Source of the DNA: Gammaproteobacteria bacterium
Lineage (GTDB): Bacteria; Pseudomonadota; Gammaproteobacteria; SpSt-1174
Assembly (NCBI GenBank): GCA_037388465.1
Contig: JARRKE010000023.1
Location: 1-42,738, forward strand
Direction of reading: 5' to 3'
Length of the DNA stretch: 42,738 bases
The translations under genes were made by a program, and so were the position numbers. Below are positions 1 through 7,823 of this stretch, piece by piece; the first letter of the stretch is position 1; each line of letters starts with the position of its first letter. The notes under the pieces were generated by a model. It made no database searches, had not been told where the DNA came from, and saw nothing but the letters and a program-made list of their open reading frames with translations.

Positions 1-725
1 GCATCGATGGGCGGTGCGTTATCGGGCAATCGTTGCGCTTTTCCCAAATGAACGCGGCGCGCGGTGAGCGCCAGTGCGCAGGCATCGAGTATGTCGTCGT
101 ATGCCAGCCGGCGCGCACCGTATTGCTTACGCAGCTCGTGAATATCTGGCAGCAGCGAGCCGTAGTGTTCCCGAAGCACGTTGCAGCGTTCGGCATAACC
201 GGCCGTGTGTTTTTTGTTGTGCTGCATGGGCCGTCCGGCCAGGGCCAGAAAAGCGAGTTCGGGGTGGGCTTCGACGATGCGTTCCTGCAAATCGGGCGTC
301 ATGCAGCCATCCACTTCGCGGATCTTGGGCGTGATGCCCCAGGTCTGGCGGCTAATCCCGATGTGCGCTTCGCTGCTCGCGCGGTTGCGGGCCAGCGCCT
401 CGGAATAGTCGCGGGCCGACAGCACGGTGCGCACCGGCGGCGAGAACACGCTGTTTCTTCTGGCAACCAGCAAACGGCGCGCAGCCTTGTCGCAGTCGCG
501 CCCGCCATGCCGGGCGCGATCCAGTAAACCGATGGGGATATCCACCGCCGTTCGCGCGGGTCGTTCCGGCAGTTCGATGATTTGAGCGAAACCGGTGCAA
601 AGGCGGTGCCGGACCGAGGTCAGGGTGTCGCCTGCGAAGTGCAGCAGCACCGCGATCCAGCCGTCATGGCAGCCGTCCACGCCGGCGTACCAGGTGCCGG
701 CATGCTTGGATTCGAGCGGAGTCAT
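1..725 (-). CDS. DUF429 domain protein, 3' end outside window
   Basis: The reading frame starts at an ATG at 725 and runs off the window edge with no stop, so about 241 residues are visible. The N-terminus (WYAGVDGCHDGW), the segment VDIPIGLLD, the stretch RRNSVFSPPVR near residue 90, HPELAF and DDILDACALALTA match the conserved blocks of the DUF429 family, predicted RNase H-fold nucleases with acidic catalytic residues. The start lies only 6 bases after the stop of the MBL-fold gene upstream, so the two are probably co-transcribed and translationally coupled. The substrate is unknown. The family call is firm; the nuclease role is a prediction for the family, not something shown here. Confidence 0.85.
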   Translation of the reverse strand, partial: MTPLESKHAGTWYAGVDGCHDGWIAVLLHFAGDTLTSVRHRLCTGFAQIIELPERPARTAVDIPIGLLDRARHGGRDCDKAARRLLVARRNSVFSPPVRTVLSARDYSEALARNRASSEAHIGISRQTWGITPKIREVDGCMTPDLQERIVEAHPELAFLALAGRPMQHNKKHTAGYAERCNVLREHYGSLLPDIHELRKQYGARRLAYDDILDACALALTARRVHLGKAQRLPDNAPPID

Positions 726-731
726 GCGTGT

Positions 732-1661
732 CTAGTTGTCCAGCAGCAGGGTTTCTCCGATAGCCGGGATGTTCAGGCGCTCGTCCGGCAGGCCGGCATA
801 TTCCCATGCCGTGCGCAGCAACCGCGGCGGTTCGAGCAGGTCTTCGTCCGACAGCTTGAACGTGCCCCAGTGCATGGCCACGAACCGCGTTGCGCCCAGC
901 GTGGCAAAGGCGCGCACCGCCTCTTCCGGATCGATGTGCTGGTTGTGCATGAACCAGCGCGGCGCGTAGGCCCCGATAGGCAACATGGCGGCGTGGATTT
1001 CGCCGCAGCGTTCGGCGATTTGTGCGAAGCCGTCGAACCAGCCGGTGTCGCCCGAGTGATAAACGCGCAGGCCGTCGTGTTCGAGGACGTAGCCGCCCCA
1101 CCAGCTGACGTTGAGGTCGAACAGGCCGCGCCGGCTCCAGTGCTGGGCGGGCACGAAGGTGATGTCGAGGCCTTCGATCTCTTCCCGCTGCCACCAGGCC
1201 ATTTCGACGACGCGCGGCAGGCCGGCGCGTTTGAACCACCGGCCCAGCCCCTGCGGGACCACGTAGATCGGATCGGGGCCGAGGCGCTTGAGGGTGGGCG
1301 CATCCATGTGGTCGCGGTGGTTGTGGGTGATCAGCACCACGTCCGGCTTCGGCAATGCCGCCCAGCCGAGCCCCGGCGGGACGTTGCGCGGCACGGTCAC
1401 GATATGGTCCGACATCACGGGATCGGTCAGCGCGGTTTTGCCGCCGAGCTGGATCAGGAAGGTCGCGTGGCCAATCCAGGTCAGGGTGTCGGCGGGCGCG
1501 CCCCGCAGAGCCCGGCCGTCGTTGGCGACGACCGGTACCTCGACGCCGGTGGCCGGTGTTTGCGGCCGCTGTTCGGCGTGCCAGCCCAGCTTCCACTTCA
1601 GGACAGTTGTCAGGGCCGGGATGCGCGGACTGCCGTTCAGATTGCTGAATCGCCGGGGCAT
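732..1661 (-). CDS. MBL-fold metal-dependent hydrolase (UlaG/NAPE-PLD-like)
   Basis: This 309-residue protein has the metallo-beta-lactamase metal motif HNHRDHMD at residues 113-120, a further His near 174 (PAQHWS), the bridging Asp in GDTGW (204-208) and a C-terminal His in MHWGTF near 264. The pattern and the TWIGHATFLI start of the fold match COG2220, which includes UlaG lactonases and N-acylphosphatidylethanolamine phospholipase D-like enzymes. It has no signal peptide and is expected in the cytoplasm. The natural substrate cannot be read from the sequence. It is the upstream gene of a likely two-gene unit with the DUF429 gene. Confidence 0.88.
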   Translation of the reverse strand: MPRRFSNLNGSPRIPALTTVLKWKLGWHAEQRPQTPATGVEVPVVANDGRALRGAPADTLTWIGHATFLIQLGGKTALTDPVMSDHIVTVPRNVPPGLGWAALPKPDVVLITHNHRDHMDAPTLKRLGPDPIYVVPQGLGRWFKRAGLPRVVEMAWWQREEIEGLDITFVPAQHWSRRGLFDLNVSWWGGYVLEHDGLRVYHSGDTGWFDGFAQIAERCGEIHAAMLPIGAYAPRWFMHNQHIDPEEAVRAFATLGATRFVAMHWGTFKLSDEDLLEPPRLLRTAWEYAGLPDERLNIPAIGETLLLDN

Positions 1662-1749
1662 ATTTAGAGGCGCTGGGGCCGGAAGTTTCCTATGTTTAAC
1701 GGATGTGGTCCGGTGATTAAAAATTGTTCAGACGGCTGTATGACTCTCA

Positions 1750-1758
1750 TGTGATAAT
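1750..1758 (+). promoter_or_regulatory. candidate extended -10 promoter of lpxD
   Basis: TGTGATAAT forms a TGn-extended -10 element about 60 bases before the lpxD start. A TTGTTC lies at 1724-1729, but the spacing of 23 bases is too long for a normal -35, so the extended -10 would carry the promoter. Not experimentally supported. Confidence 0.4.
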
Positions 1759-1818
1759 GCAGCATAATCAGTCGAGGATTCCAGTGCCAAGTCGATTACA
1801 TGATCACAAGGAGGGCTT

Positions 1819-2862
1819 ATGGAACTGACCTTGCGGGAAATCCAGCAACACATCGGCGGTGAGGTCAGCGGCGACCTGTCCGCCGTCGTCACGGGCGTCG
1901 GCTCGCTCGAGGATGCCGGGGTGGGCGATATCGTCTACGCGGAAAAGGCGAGCTATCGGGAACAGGCGGGGCAGAGCCGGGCGAAGAGTGTGGTGGTGAG
2001 CGAGGATTTCCCCGAATTGCCAGGCAAGAACCTGCTGCGCATCGCCGCGCCGCGCCTGGCTTTCACGCGCATCATGATGCTGTTCGACGACGATGGGCCG
2101 GCTGAGCCCGGTGTACATTCCACCGCGGTCATCGATGCGGAGGCGACGCTCGGCGAAGGCGTTTGCGTCGGCGCCCATGCGGTGATCAAGACGGGCGCGG
2201 ACATCGGGCGTGGCACGATCATCGAAGCCGGTGCGCACATCGGTCCGAAGGTGACGATCGGCGAGGACTGCCGGATCGGACCCAACGTGGTGCTGCGTCA
2301 TGGCGTGGTTCTGGGCGACCGCGTGAGTATTCAGGCGAACTCGGTAATCGGCGGCGACGGTTTCGGCTACGTGTGGGCGGGGGACCGATATCTGAAGGTG
2401 CCGCAGCTCGGCACGGTGCGTATAGAGGATGACGTCGAAATCGGCTGCAATGTCTGCATCGACCGCGCGACTCTGGGTCATACGCGCATCGGTAAAGGCA
2501 CCAAGCTCGACAACCAGGTGCATATCGCACACAACGACGACATCGGCGAGCACGTGGTCATGGCGGGGCAGGTCGGTCTTGCCGGCAGCGTGAAGGTGGG
2601 CAACCGGGCCATGTTCGGCGGCAAGGCCGGCGTCATCGATCATATATCGATCGGGGAAGGGGCGGTGGTCGCCGCCGCGACCCCGGTGACCCGCGACGTG
2701 CCCGACGGCGAGTACGTGTGGGGGTTCCCGGCCCGTCCCATGTCCAAGGCCAAGCGCGAGTATGCCGCGGTGACGCAGCTGCCGAACCTGATGAAGAAGG
2801 TCAAGGCGCTGACGGAGCAGGTGGCGGCGTTGCAGGAGGCGCTGGAAAAGGCCCGTTCGTAG
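1819..2862 (+). CDS. lpxD: UDP-3-O-acylglucosamine N-acyltransferase LpxD
   Basis: LpxD adds the N-linked 3-hydroxyacyl chain to UDP-3-O-acylglucosamine, the third step of lipid A synthesis, in the cytoplasm. The 347-residue protein has the N-terminal uridine-binding domain (about 1-95), then a left-handed beta-helix of hexapeptide repeats (about 100-300), with the catalytic His in HIAHN (His238), and a C-terminal helix rich in Lys and Glu. The length is typical. The ATG at 1819 follows an AGGAGG at 1809-1814. The gene stands alone: bamA, skp, fabZ and lpxA, its usual neighbours in gammaproteobacteria, are absent on both sides. It may therefore be a second copy, but the rest of the genome is not visible. 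Confidence 0.93.
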   Translation: MELTLREIQQHIGGEVSGDLSAVVTGVGSLEDAGVGDIVYAEKASYREQAGQSRAKSVVVSEDFPELPGKNLLRIAAPRLAFTRIMMLFDDDGPAEPGVHSTAVIDAEATLGEGVCVGAHAVIKTGADIGRGTIIEAGAHIGPKVTIGEDCRIGPNVVLRHGVVLGDRVSIQANSVIGGDGFGYVWAGDRYLKVPQLGTVRIEDDVEIGCNVCIDRATLGHTRIGKGTKLDNQVHIAHNDDIGEHVVMAGQVGLAGSVKVGNRAMFGGKAGVIDHISIGEGAVVAAATPVTRDVPDGEYVWGFPARPMSKAKREYAAVTQLPNLMKKVKALTEQVAALQEALEKARS

Positions 2863-2877
2863 CACGGGTGCCGGCGG

Positions 2878-3846
2878 TTAGAAATAGCCCTGCTGTTCCG
2901 CCACGGCGGAGAGCAGAGAACGCCCGCCGTCGAGACTGTTCATGATCCCGTGACGGTGGTCGATCCACCATTTGGCCTCGACCTGTTCTTCCAGATAGGT
3001 GGTGGCTCGGGCGATACCCTGTTTGACGCTATGCCAGTAGTCGGGGTCCTCCTGCTCGGCCTGGGCGTTGTTCTCCTTCACCCACTTGTTGACCTTGTCG
3101 ATGGCGCTGAAGGCGGTGAGGCGGATGCCTTCCGCCCAGGCAACCTGGCGGTCAGAACCTTCCAGCGGCGGCAGGCCGCGCTCGCGCGCGGCGAGCCTGG
3201 CCTCGACCGCCTTTTGCTCGCGCTCGGCGGCGGCTTCGTCCGCCTGGCAGAGCAGGCAGGCGCCTTGCGCGAGCTGAGCGCAGCGGTCCTCCCAGGAGTA
3301 ATCGTCGTCGCCGTAGAACGGATACAGCATGACGTGATCGCAGGCGTGGCGGACGGTCTTGAGGTCGAACAGTTCGCGGTCCTCGCCGTTGCCCTGGTTG
3401 GGGCCGAACAGGGTGCAGGCGATGTTGTGGTCGGTGCACCAGCGGGCCACGTCCAGATGATGGGCGGATTCGTAAACGCGGCGGATATTCACGCCGGCGT
3501 AGTGCTGTTCGATGATCTCTGCCTTGAAGCGGGCGGCGCCGAGGCGGTTGCCGGGCGGGCGCATCCACAGACCGTCGTAGCCGATCTGCCATCGATGCAG
3601 CCATTGCTCGGTCTGGCGGCGCACGTCCGAGCTGCGCCCGGTGACGAGGATCACCGGCACGCCTTCCTCGCGGGCCTGGTTGAGGCGGTGGATCAGCGGC
3701 AGGTTGGGCATGTCGTCAACGCAGGCGGCGTTGAAGGCGTCCCAGTCGCGCCGGCCCTCCTCGTTGTGCAGGTGATGCAGGCGGTGCTCGACCAGGGCCA
3801 GTACCCCGTCGAGGCCGCAGATGACGATTTCTTCCGGTCCGGCCAT
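2878..3846 (-). CDS. HAD-like protein with degenerate catalytic motif
   Basis: The 322-residue protein resembles the HAD phosphatases related to the phosphatase half of polynucleotide kinase-phosphatase. The N-terminal strand, the DWDAFNAAC segment (34-42), motif II VTGR (68-71) and an RFKAEII lysine segment are recognisable. Motif I, normally DxDG[TV], reads GLDGV at 11-15, so the nucleophilic Asp is Gly. Motif IV also looks eroded (YESAHH rather than an acidic DDR-type motif). The C-terminal half is Cys- and Lys/Glu-containing and includes GSDRQVAWAEGIR, a motif seen in otherwise uncharacterised proteins. I chose the ATG at 3846; an upstream start would overlap the end of the convergent-strand DsrE gene. 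It is probably not a classical HAD phosphatase. Confidence 0.7.
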   Translation of the reverse strand: MAGPEEIVICGLDGVLALVEHRLHHLHNEEGRRDWDAFNAACVDDMPNLPLIHRLNQAREEGVPVILVTGRSSDVRRQTEQWLHRWQIGYDGLWMRPPGNRLGAARFKAEIIEQHYAGVNIRRVYESAHHLDVARWCTDHNIACTLFGPNQGNGEDRELFDLKTVRHACDHVMLYPFYGDDDYSWEDRCAQLAQGACLLCQADEAAAEREQKAVEARLAARERGLPPLEGSDRQVAWAEGIRLTAFSAIDKVNKWVKENNAQAEQEDPDYWHSVKQGIARATTYLEEQVEAKWWIDHRHGIMNSLDGGRSLLSAVAEQQGYF

Positions 3847-3937
3847 GGCGCCTATGTTCGGGAAAACGGCGCAGGAAGCAAGACCTCTTGGCAAGAAGGC
3901 GGCGGCCCGGAGAGCCGGACCGCCGCTGCAGCGCTGC

Positions 3938-4381
3938 TTATTCCTTGATTTCGGTCCAGCCCGTATTGTGGCGCTTGACCATTTCGGCGATGGCACCGGG
4001 CACCACGGTGACGCCCTGCGCCAGGTCCGCCTTGCTGACGTGCATGGCCTTCATGCTCTGGTGGCAGGCGGCGAACTCGATGCCATACACGGACAGGCTC
4101 TGGATGTCCTTGGCGTAGGGGGAGTTCTTCATTAACATCTTAAGGCCGGGCCCCCAGGCGATGACCTCGGCGTGGGCGGTGCTCATGCCCACGACCTTTT
4201 CCATGGTGCGCAGGTTGTTGATGGTGGTTTTCCATTCGCCCGGGTTGTTCTGATTCACTTCCAGCAGCACCTTGAACGGCCCGTTGCCCCACGGTGGTGT
4301 CTTGTGGGTGGCGGCGAAGCCGGGGACGGCGGTGGCGAGCAGGGCGGCGGTGGAGAGGGTAAGGATCAGGCAGCGTTTCAT
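3938..4381 (-). CDS. secreted DsrE/DsrF-like protein
   Basis: This 147-residue protein has a signal peptide (Lys-Arg, then a hydrophobic core ending GFAATHK) and a DsrE-fold domain. The strand KVLLEVNQNNPGEW and the late segment IEFAACHQSMKAM carry the single conserved Cys expected at the DsrE active-site loop. DsrE-family proteins move or bind sulfane sulfur in sulfur-oxidising bacteria; many small relatives are of unknown function. The ATG at 4381 lies 8 bases after AAGGAGG. It is one of three DsrE-family genes in the window and, like that at 9727-10227, is predicted to be periplasmic. Its sulfur-transfer role is inferred. Confidence 0.82.
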   Translation of the reverse strand: MKRCLILTLSTAALLATAVPGFAATHKTPPWGNGPFKVLLEVNQNNPGEWKTTINNLRTMEKVVGMSTAHAEVIAWGPGLKMLMKNSPYAKDIQSLSVYGIEFAACHQSMKAMHVSKADLAQGVTVVPGAIAEMVKRHNTGWTEIKE

Positions 4382-4505
4382 GTTGTCATCCTCCTTGGAT
4401 CGATGGGTTGTTGTGGATCACGCTACCTAGGCATGACGCCGCACCCGCCGGATTTGTTCCCACGCCGTCATGGCGCACCTGTAATCAATCTGCGGAGAGT
4501 TGACC

Positions 4506-4685
4506 ATGCGTGTGGAAGTCGGCGGCCTGTTCGGCCTGATCCTGTTGATCCTCAATGTGTGGGCCATGGTCCGCGTCGTGCAAAGCCGGGCCACCACCGG
4601 TGCCAAGGTGTTCTGGATCGTGCTGATCCTGTTGTTGCCGGTGCTCGGCTTCATTCTCTGGGTGTTGTTCGGCCCGCGCGACTGA
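4506..4685 (+). CDS. small PLDc_N-type membrane protein
   Basis: This 59-residue protein has two hydrophobic segments (about 7-27 and 37-55) separated by a short basic loop, and ends FILWVLFGPRD. This layout matches the phospholipase D nuclease N-terminal (PLDc_N) domain, a two-helix membrane anchor found alone in many small bacterial proteins. There is no catalytic domain. GGAGAG at 4494-4499 supports the ATG at 4506. Function unknown. Confidence 0.75.
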   Translation: MRVEVGGLFGLILLILNVWAMVRVVQSRATTGAKVFWIVLILLLPVLGFILWVLFGPRD

Positions 4686-4742
4686 CGGCCTGGCGACGCG
4701 AATCGCGTTAAGCTGCCGATTCGTTCATCGTATTTGTTGTCC

Positions 4743-5852
4743 ATGACTTATGACTGCGTCATCGTCGGCGCCGGTTTGAGCGGGCTTTACAGCGCCTATC
4801 TGCTGGCCTCGACGGATGCCGATTTCCGAGTGCTGGAGGCGCGGCCGCGCATCGGCGGGCGCATCGACTGCGCCACGCGCGCGCTCGGCGATGAGGGCGT
4901 CGCGCGTTACGATCTCGGCCCGGCCTGGATCTGGCCGGAGCTGCAGCCGACGATGATGCGTCTGCTGCAAACGCTGGATATCGATATCTTCCCCCAGGCC
5001 ACGCACGGCGCCGCGTTGTACGAGGACGCCTCGACGCCGGTGCCGCAGCGCATGGCGGGCGAGTCGCCGCATGCCCAGTCCTACCGGATCGCGGGCGGCG
5101 CGCTGTCGCTGGCCGAGGCCCTGGCCGGCCATGTGCCGGACGGACGCCTGTCGTTCGATCAGCGTGTGACCCGGGTCACGGACGAAGGCGACACCGTCCT
5201 GCTCGAAACCGAAGGCGTGGACGGCCTGGCACAGTACCGGGCACGGCAGGTGGTGTTCGCCCTGCCGCTGCGGTTGCTGGCACGCAGCATCCGCTTCGAG
5301 CCTGCGCTGCCGCCGTTGCTGTACGACAGCTTCGTGGCCACGCCGACCTGGATGGCGGGGCAGGCCAAGTTCGTCGCTTTTTACGACGAGCCGCTATGGG
5401 AACAGCAGGGCCTGTCCGGCGAGGTGTTCAGCCGGCTGGGGCCGCTGACGGAGGTCTATGACGCCTCGCCCCGGGAGGGCGGTCCCGCCGCGCTGTTCGG
5501 GTTCTACGGCCTGCCGGCGCAGGTGCGCCGGCAGCTCGGCGAGGAAAGCCTGCTGCATCACACCCTGGCGCAGCTCGGCCGGCTGTTCGGCTCCCGGGCC
5601 ACGCGGCCGACCGGTTACCGCATCAAGGACTGGAGCGAGGATCCGCTGACGGCCACCGAGGACGATCTCATGCCGCTCACCCAGCATCCGGAGTACGGCC
5701 TGCCCGAGGACCTGGCCTCGCTGTGGGAAGGCAGGCTGGTGTTTTCGGGCAGCGAGACCGTGCCGCTCAACGGCGGCTATCTGGAAGGCGCGCTGGAGGC
5801 CGGCGAGGCGGCGTTTGCCGCGCTCTACCGGGGATCCCCGACGGATCAATAG
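4743..5852 (+). CDS. FAD-dependent amine-oxidase-like oxidoreductase
   Basis: This 369-residue flavoprotein opens with the dinucleotide-binding motif VGAGLSGLYSAYLL followed by an acidic residue at the end of strand 2 (LEARPRIGGR), typical of the flavin-containing monoamine oxidase / phytoene desaturase superfamily. The C-terminal flavin-contact segment is seen in LVFSGSETVPLNGGYLEGAL. It is somewhat shorter than typical amine oxidases (about 430-450 residues). No signal peptide is present. The ATG at 4743 directly precedes TYDCVIVGAG; two in-frame TTG codons lie just upstream and no strong ribosome site is evident. Substrate unknown. Confidence 0.85.
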   Translation: MTYDCVIVGAGLSGLYSAYLLASTDADFRVLEARPRIGGRIDCATRALGDEGVARYDLGPAWIWPELQPTMMRLLQTLDIDIFPQATHGAALYEDASTPVPQRMAGESPHAQSYRIAGGALSLAEALAGHVPDGRLSFDQRVTRVTDEGDTVLLETEGVDGLAQYRARQVVFALPLRLLARSIRFEPALPPLLYDSFVATPTWMAGQAKFVAFYDEPLWEQQGLSGEVFSRLGPLTEVYDASPREGGPAALFGFYGLPAQVRRQLGEESLLHHTLAQLGRLFGSRATRPTGYRIKDWSEDPLTATEDDLMPLTQHPEYGLPEDLASLWEGRLVFSGSETVPLNGGYLEGALEAGEAAFAALYRGSPTDQ

Positions 5853-5987
5853 ACGAAGGGGGAGGTCGTTTACCGCCTTCACCGGTTGGCCGGTGGTCTC
5901 GCGGATGACGGTGGCGAGGTCGTCGAAGCTGATGCGGTAGCCGCAATAGTGAAAGGTCGCGCCACGCAGGGGCCTGATGCCAAGAAG
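5838..5987 (-). pseudogene. remnant of an SDR/epimerase-type gene
   Basis: Read on the minus strand in one frame, this interval encodes LRGATFHYCGYRISFDDLA followed by TVIRETTGQPVK. This looks like the C-terminal region of an NAD-dependent epimerase/dehydratase (SDR) protein, where a 'TF..CG..iSf.dla..i...TG.PV' pattern is common. There is no Rossmann fold or complete gene: upstream the frame runs into the end of the FmdE-like gene and downstream it continues antisense to the oxidase. I read it as a leftover fragment of a deleted gene. The alternative is a chance open frame in GC-rich DNA. Confidence 0.4.
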
Positions 5988-5988
5988 C

Positions 5989-6888
5989 CTATTCCGGTCC
6001 CGAGATCGGTTTGGGACGGTACGGATAGTTCTTCAGGCGCGTGTCGGAACGCGGATGGGTCTTGGTCATGGTTTTGGCCGGGTCGATCCAGTCCGCCCAG
6101 CGGAAGTTCTCTATCACCTTCGCCTGGTAGCTGTCCTTGAGCGGATGCTCCAGGATGTCGTTGACGTGCTTCCACTGCAGGTAGCGCAGGCGGTCGACCT
6201 GGTAGGGCGTCGGTGTACCGCCCGCCGCCTTCACGTCCTTTTTCAGTTTCAGCACCTCGCCGGTATCGACCGCGGTTTTCCAGTTGATCTTGCCGGGCAG
6301 CACCACCGGTTCGCCCGGGATGTTGTTGATGCCCTTTTTCCAGGTGGCCAGCACGGCGGTCCGGGTGTCTTCCCGATACAGGATGATGGCGTGGCTGTAT
6401 TTCTTGTCCTTGAAGAAGCCGAGGTTGCCGTACTGCACGCGCGCGCCGGTCAGGAAGGCGACGGCGTCCGACCAGCAGGGCGAGTTGCCCGAGATGCCCC
6501 GCAGCACGCTGCGGTCGATGATGCCGTCCGGGAACAGGATGTCGAATGCGACGCGGGCGTTGTTGGCCGCATGGATGGTGCCTTCGCAGTCATGCCCGTG
6601 GAACTTGATCATGTCCTTCAGGGTGACGGTGTAGGTGTAGGGATAGTAGCGGCCCTGCGTGCCGCGGGTTGCGAGCATCTCGAACACCGGGGCATAGGGC
6701 TTGGCGGCCATGGGCGCATACCAGGTCGGGGTGCGGTCGGGTGCCTCCACGCCGGTCTCGATGAAGATGTTTTCACCCTGGCGGTAGGTCGGTTCCGCCG
6801 CCAGGGTGGTACCGGCCAGCAATACCGAAAAGAAGATCAGGCCGAACCCGAGCGGGAACAGCCGGTTGAATACGTGAACGTGAGACAT
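5989..6888 (-). CDS. secreted FmdE-family protein
   Basis: The 299-residue protein has a signal peptide (hydrophobic 11-30, cleavage near LAAEP) and an FmdE domain starting near residue 90 with the metal-binding motif HGHDCEG (97-103) and a later GNSPCWSDA block. FmdE domains were named for subunit E of formylmethanofuran dehydrogenase and recur in many bacterial proteins without that enzyme. The Cys/His set suggests zinc or iron binding. The 150-residue tail is Lys-rich and unassigned. ATG 6888 has a G-rich ribosome site (GGGGGGTGTCCC). The gene lies downstream of ferredoxin-NADP reductase on the same strand, with a gap of 188 bases, so co-transcription is possible. Export of an FmdE domain is unusual. 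Confidence 0.8.
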   Translation of the reverse strand: MSHVHVFNRLFPLGFGLIFFSVLLAGTTLAAEPTYRQGENIFIETGVEAPDRTPTWYAPMAAKPYAPVFEMLATRGTQGRYYPYTYTVTLKDMIKFHGHDCEGTIHAANNARVAFDILFPDGIIDRSVLRGISGNSPCWSDAVAFLTGARVQYGNLGFFKDKKYSHAIILYREDTRTAVLATWKKGINNIPGEPVVLPGKINWKTAVDTGEVLKLKKDVKAAGGTPTPYQVDRLRYLQWKHVNDILEHPLKDSYQAKVIENFRWADWIDPAKTMTKTHPRSDTRLKNYPYRPKPISGPE

Positions 6889-7076
6889 GGGACACCCCCC
6901 TGGGCAAACGGGGGACCGACAGCCCGGCTCGGCCGTCAGCGGCAATCGAATAGGTTGGGGCTCAAGCCATCGTGCCGGTCCCTACAACTGAAATATAGAA
7001 CCCCGTTGCAGGAACGCCAGTACGCGGTTGATTCAGGCGCGGTGCTTTTGAGGTGGATCAATCCGGCCTGGCCGGC

Positions 7077-7823
7077 TTACTCGTTGTGCAGCACGAAGGC
7101 GGTTTCGACGGTGAAGTTGCCCACGCCCTTGTAGTTGGTCATGGTCCAGCCGCGCTGTTCCAGGAAATCGGTCATCTCCTGGTTCATGTGCGGGTTGCCG
7201 CACAGCATGACGCGGTCCTGTTCCGGATCGATCGGCGGCAGGCCGAGCCGGGCGCTCAGCTCGCCCGAGCGGAACAGGTCGGCGCCCCGGCGGGACGTTT
7301 CGAAGGGTTCGCGGGTAACGGTAGGCACGTAGTACAGGCGGTCGCCGGCAAGCGCCTCGATTTCCACCCGGTAGGCCAGTTCGGGAACGGTGCGTACGGT
7401 GTGCACCAGCACGATCCGTTCGTGGTGGTCGCACAGCTTCGGGTCGCGGATCAGGCTCATGAACGGCGCCAGCCCGGTGCCGGTGGCGAGCAGATAGAGA
7501 TTGCGACCCGGCTGGACGTGATTCAGGGTGAGCGAACCCGTCGCCTTGCTGTTGACCCAGATGCCGTCGCCTTCGCCGATGCGGGCCAGGCGGCTGGTCA
7601 GGGGGCCGTCCGGCACGTGGATGCTCAGGAACTCGAGGTGATCATGGTCGTTGGTCGAGACGATGGAATAGGCGCGCGCGATGAGCTTGCCCTCGGGTCT
7701 CAGGCCCAGGGTGACGAATTCCCCGTTTTCGAAATGGAAGTCTTCCGGGCGGGTGGTGGTGAAGCTGAAGGTCTTTTCCGACCATTGCCTGATGGAGGTG
7801 ACGCGTTGTTCGGTATACGGCAT
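7077..7823 (-). CDS. fpr: ferredoxin--NADP reductase
   Basis: This 248-residue flavoenzyme moves electrons between NADPH and ferredoxin or flavodoxin. It shows the FAD-binding RAYSIVS motif (50-56), the NADP-binding GTGLAPF motif (114-120), a CGNP segment (VMLCGNPHMNQEM), and a C-terminal VETAFV-type tail typical of the bacterial subclass with a short C-terminal extension after an aromatic-poor end. Length fits the Fpr family (about 250-260 residues). The ATG at 7823 was chosen over an in-frame GTG four codons upstream, with GAGAG as a modest ribosome site. It is cytoplasmic and diverges from the chemoreceptor gene. Confidence 0.9.
   Translation of the reverse strand: MPYTEQRVTSIRQWSEKTFSFTTTRPEDFHFENGEFVTLGLRPEGKLIARAYSIVSTNDHDHLEFLSIHVPDGPLTSRLARIGEGDGIWVNSKATGSLTLNHVQPGRNLYLLATGTGLAPFMSLIRDPKLCDHHERIVLVHTVRTVPELAYRVEIEALAGDRLYYVPTVTREPFETSRRGADLFRSGELSARLGLPPIDPEQDRVMLCGNPHMNQEMTDFLEQRGWTMTNYKGVGNFTVETAFVLHNE

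Noticed and set aside
582-1667. Long plus-strand open frame of 361 codons.
   Set aside because: It lies antisense to the MBL-fold gene, has shadow-type Ala/Gly/Arg-rich composition, and shows no family features.
2950-3948. Long plus-strand open frame of 332 codons.
   Set aside because: Antisense to the HAD-like gene, which has recognisable family motifs and reasonable composition.
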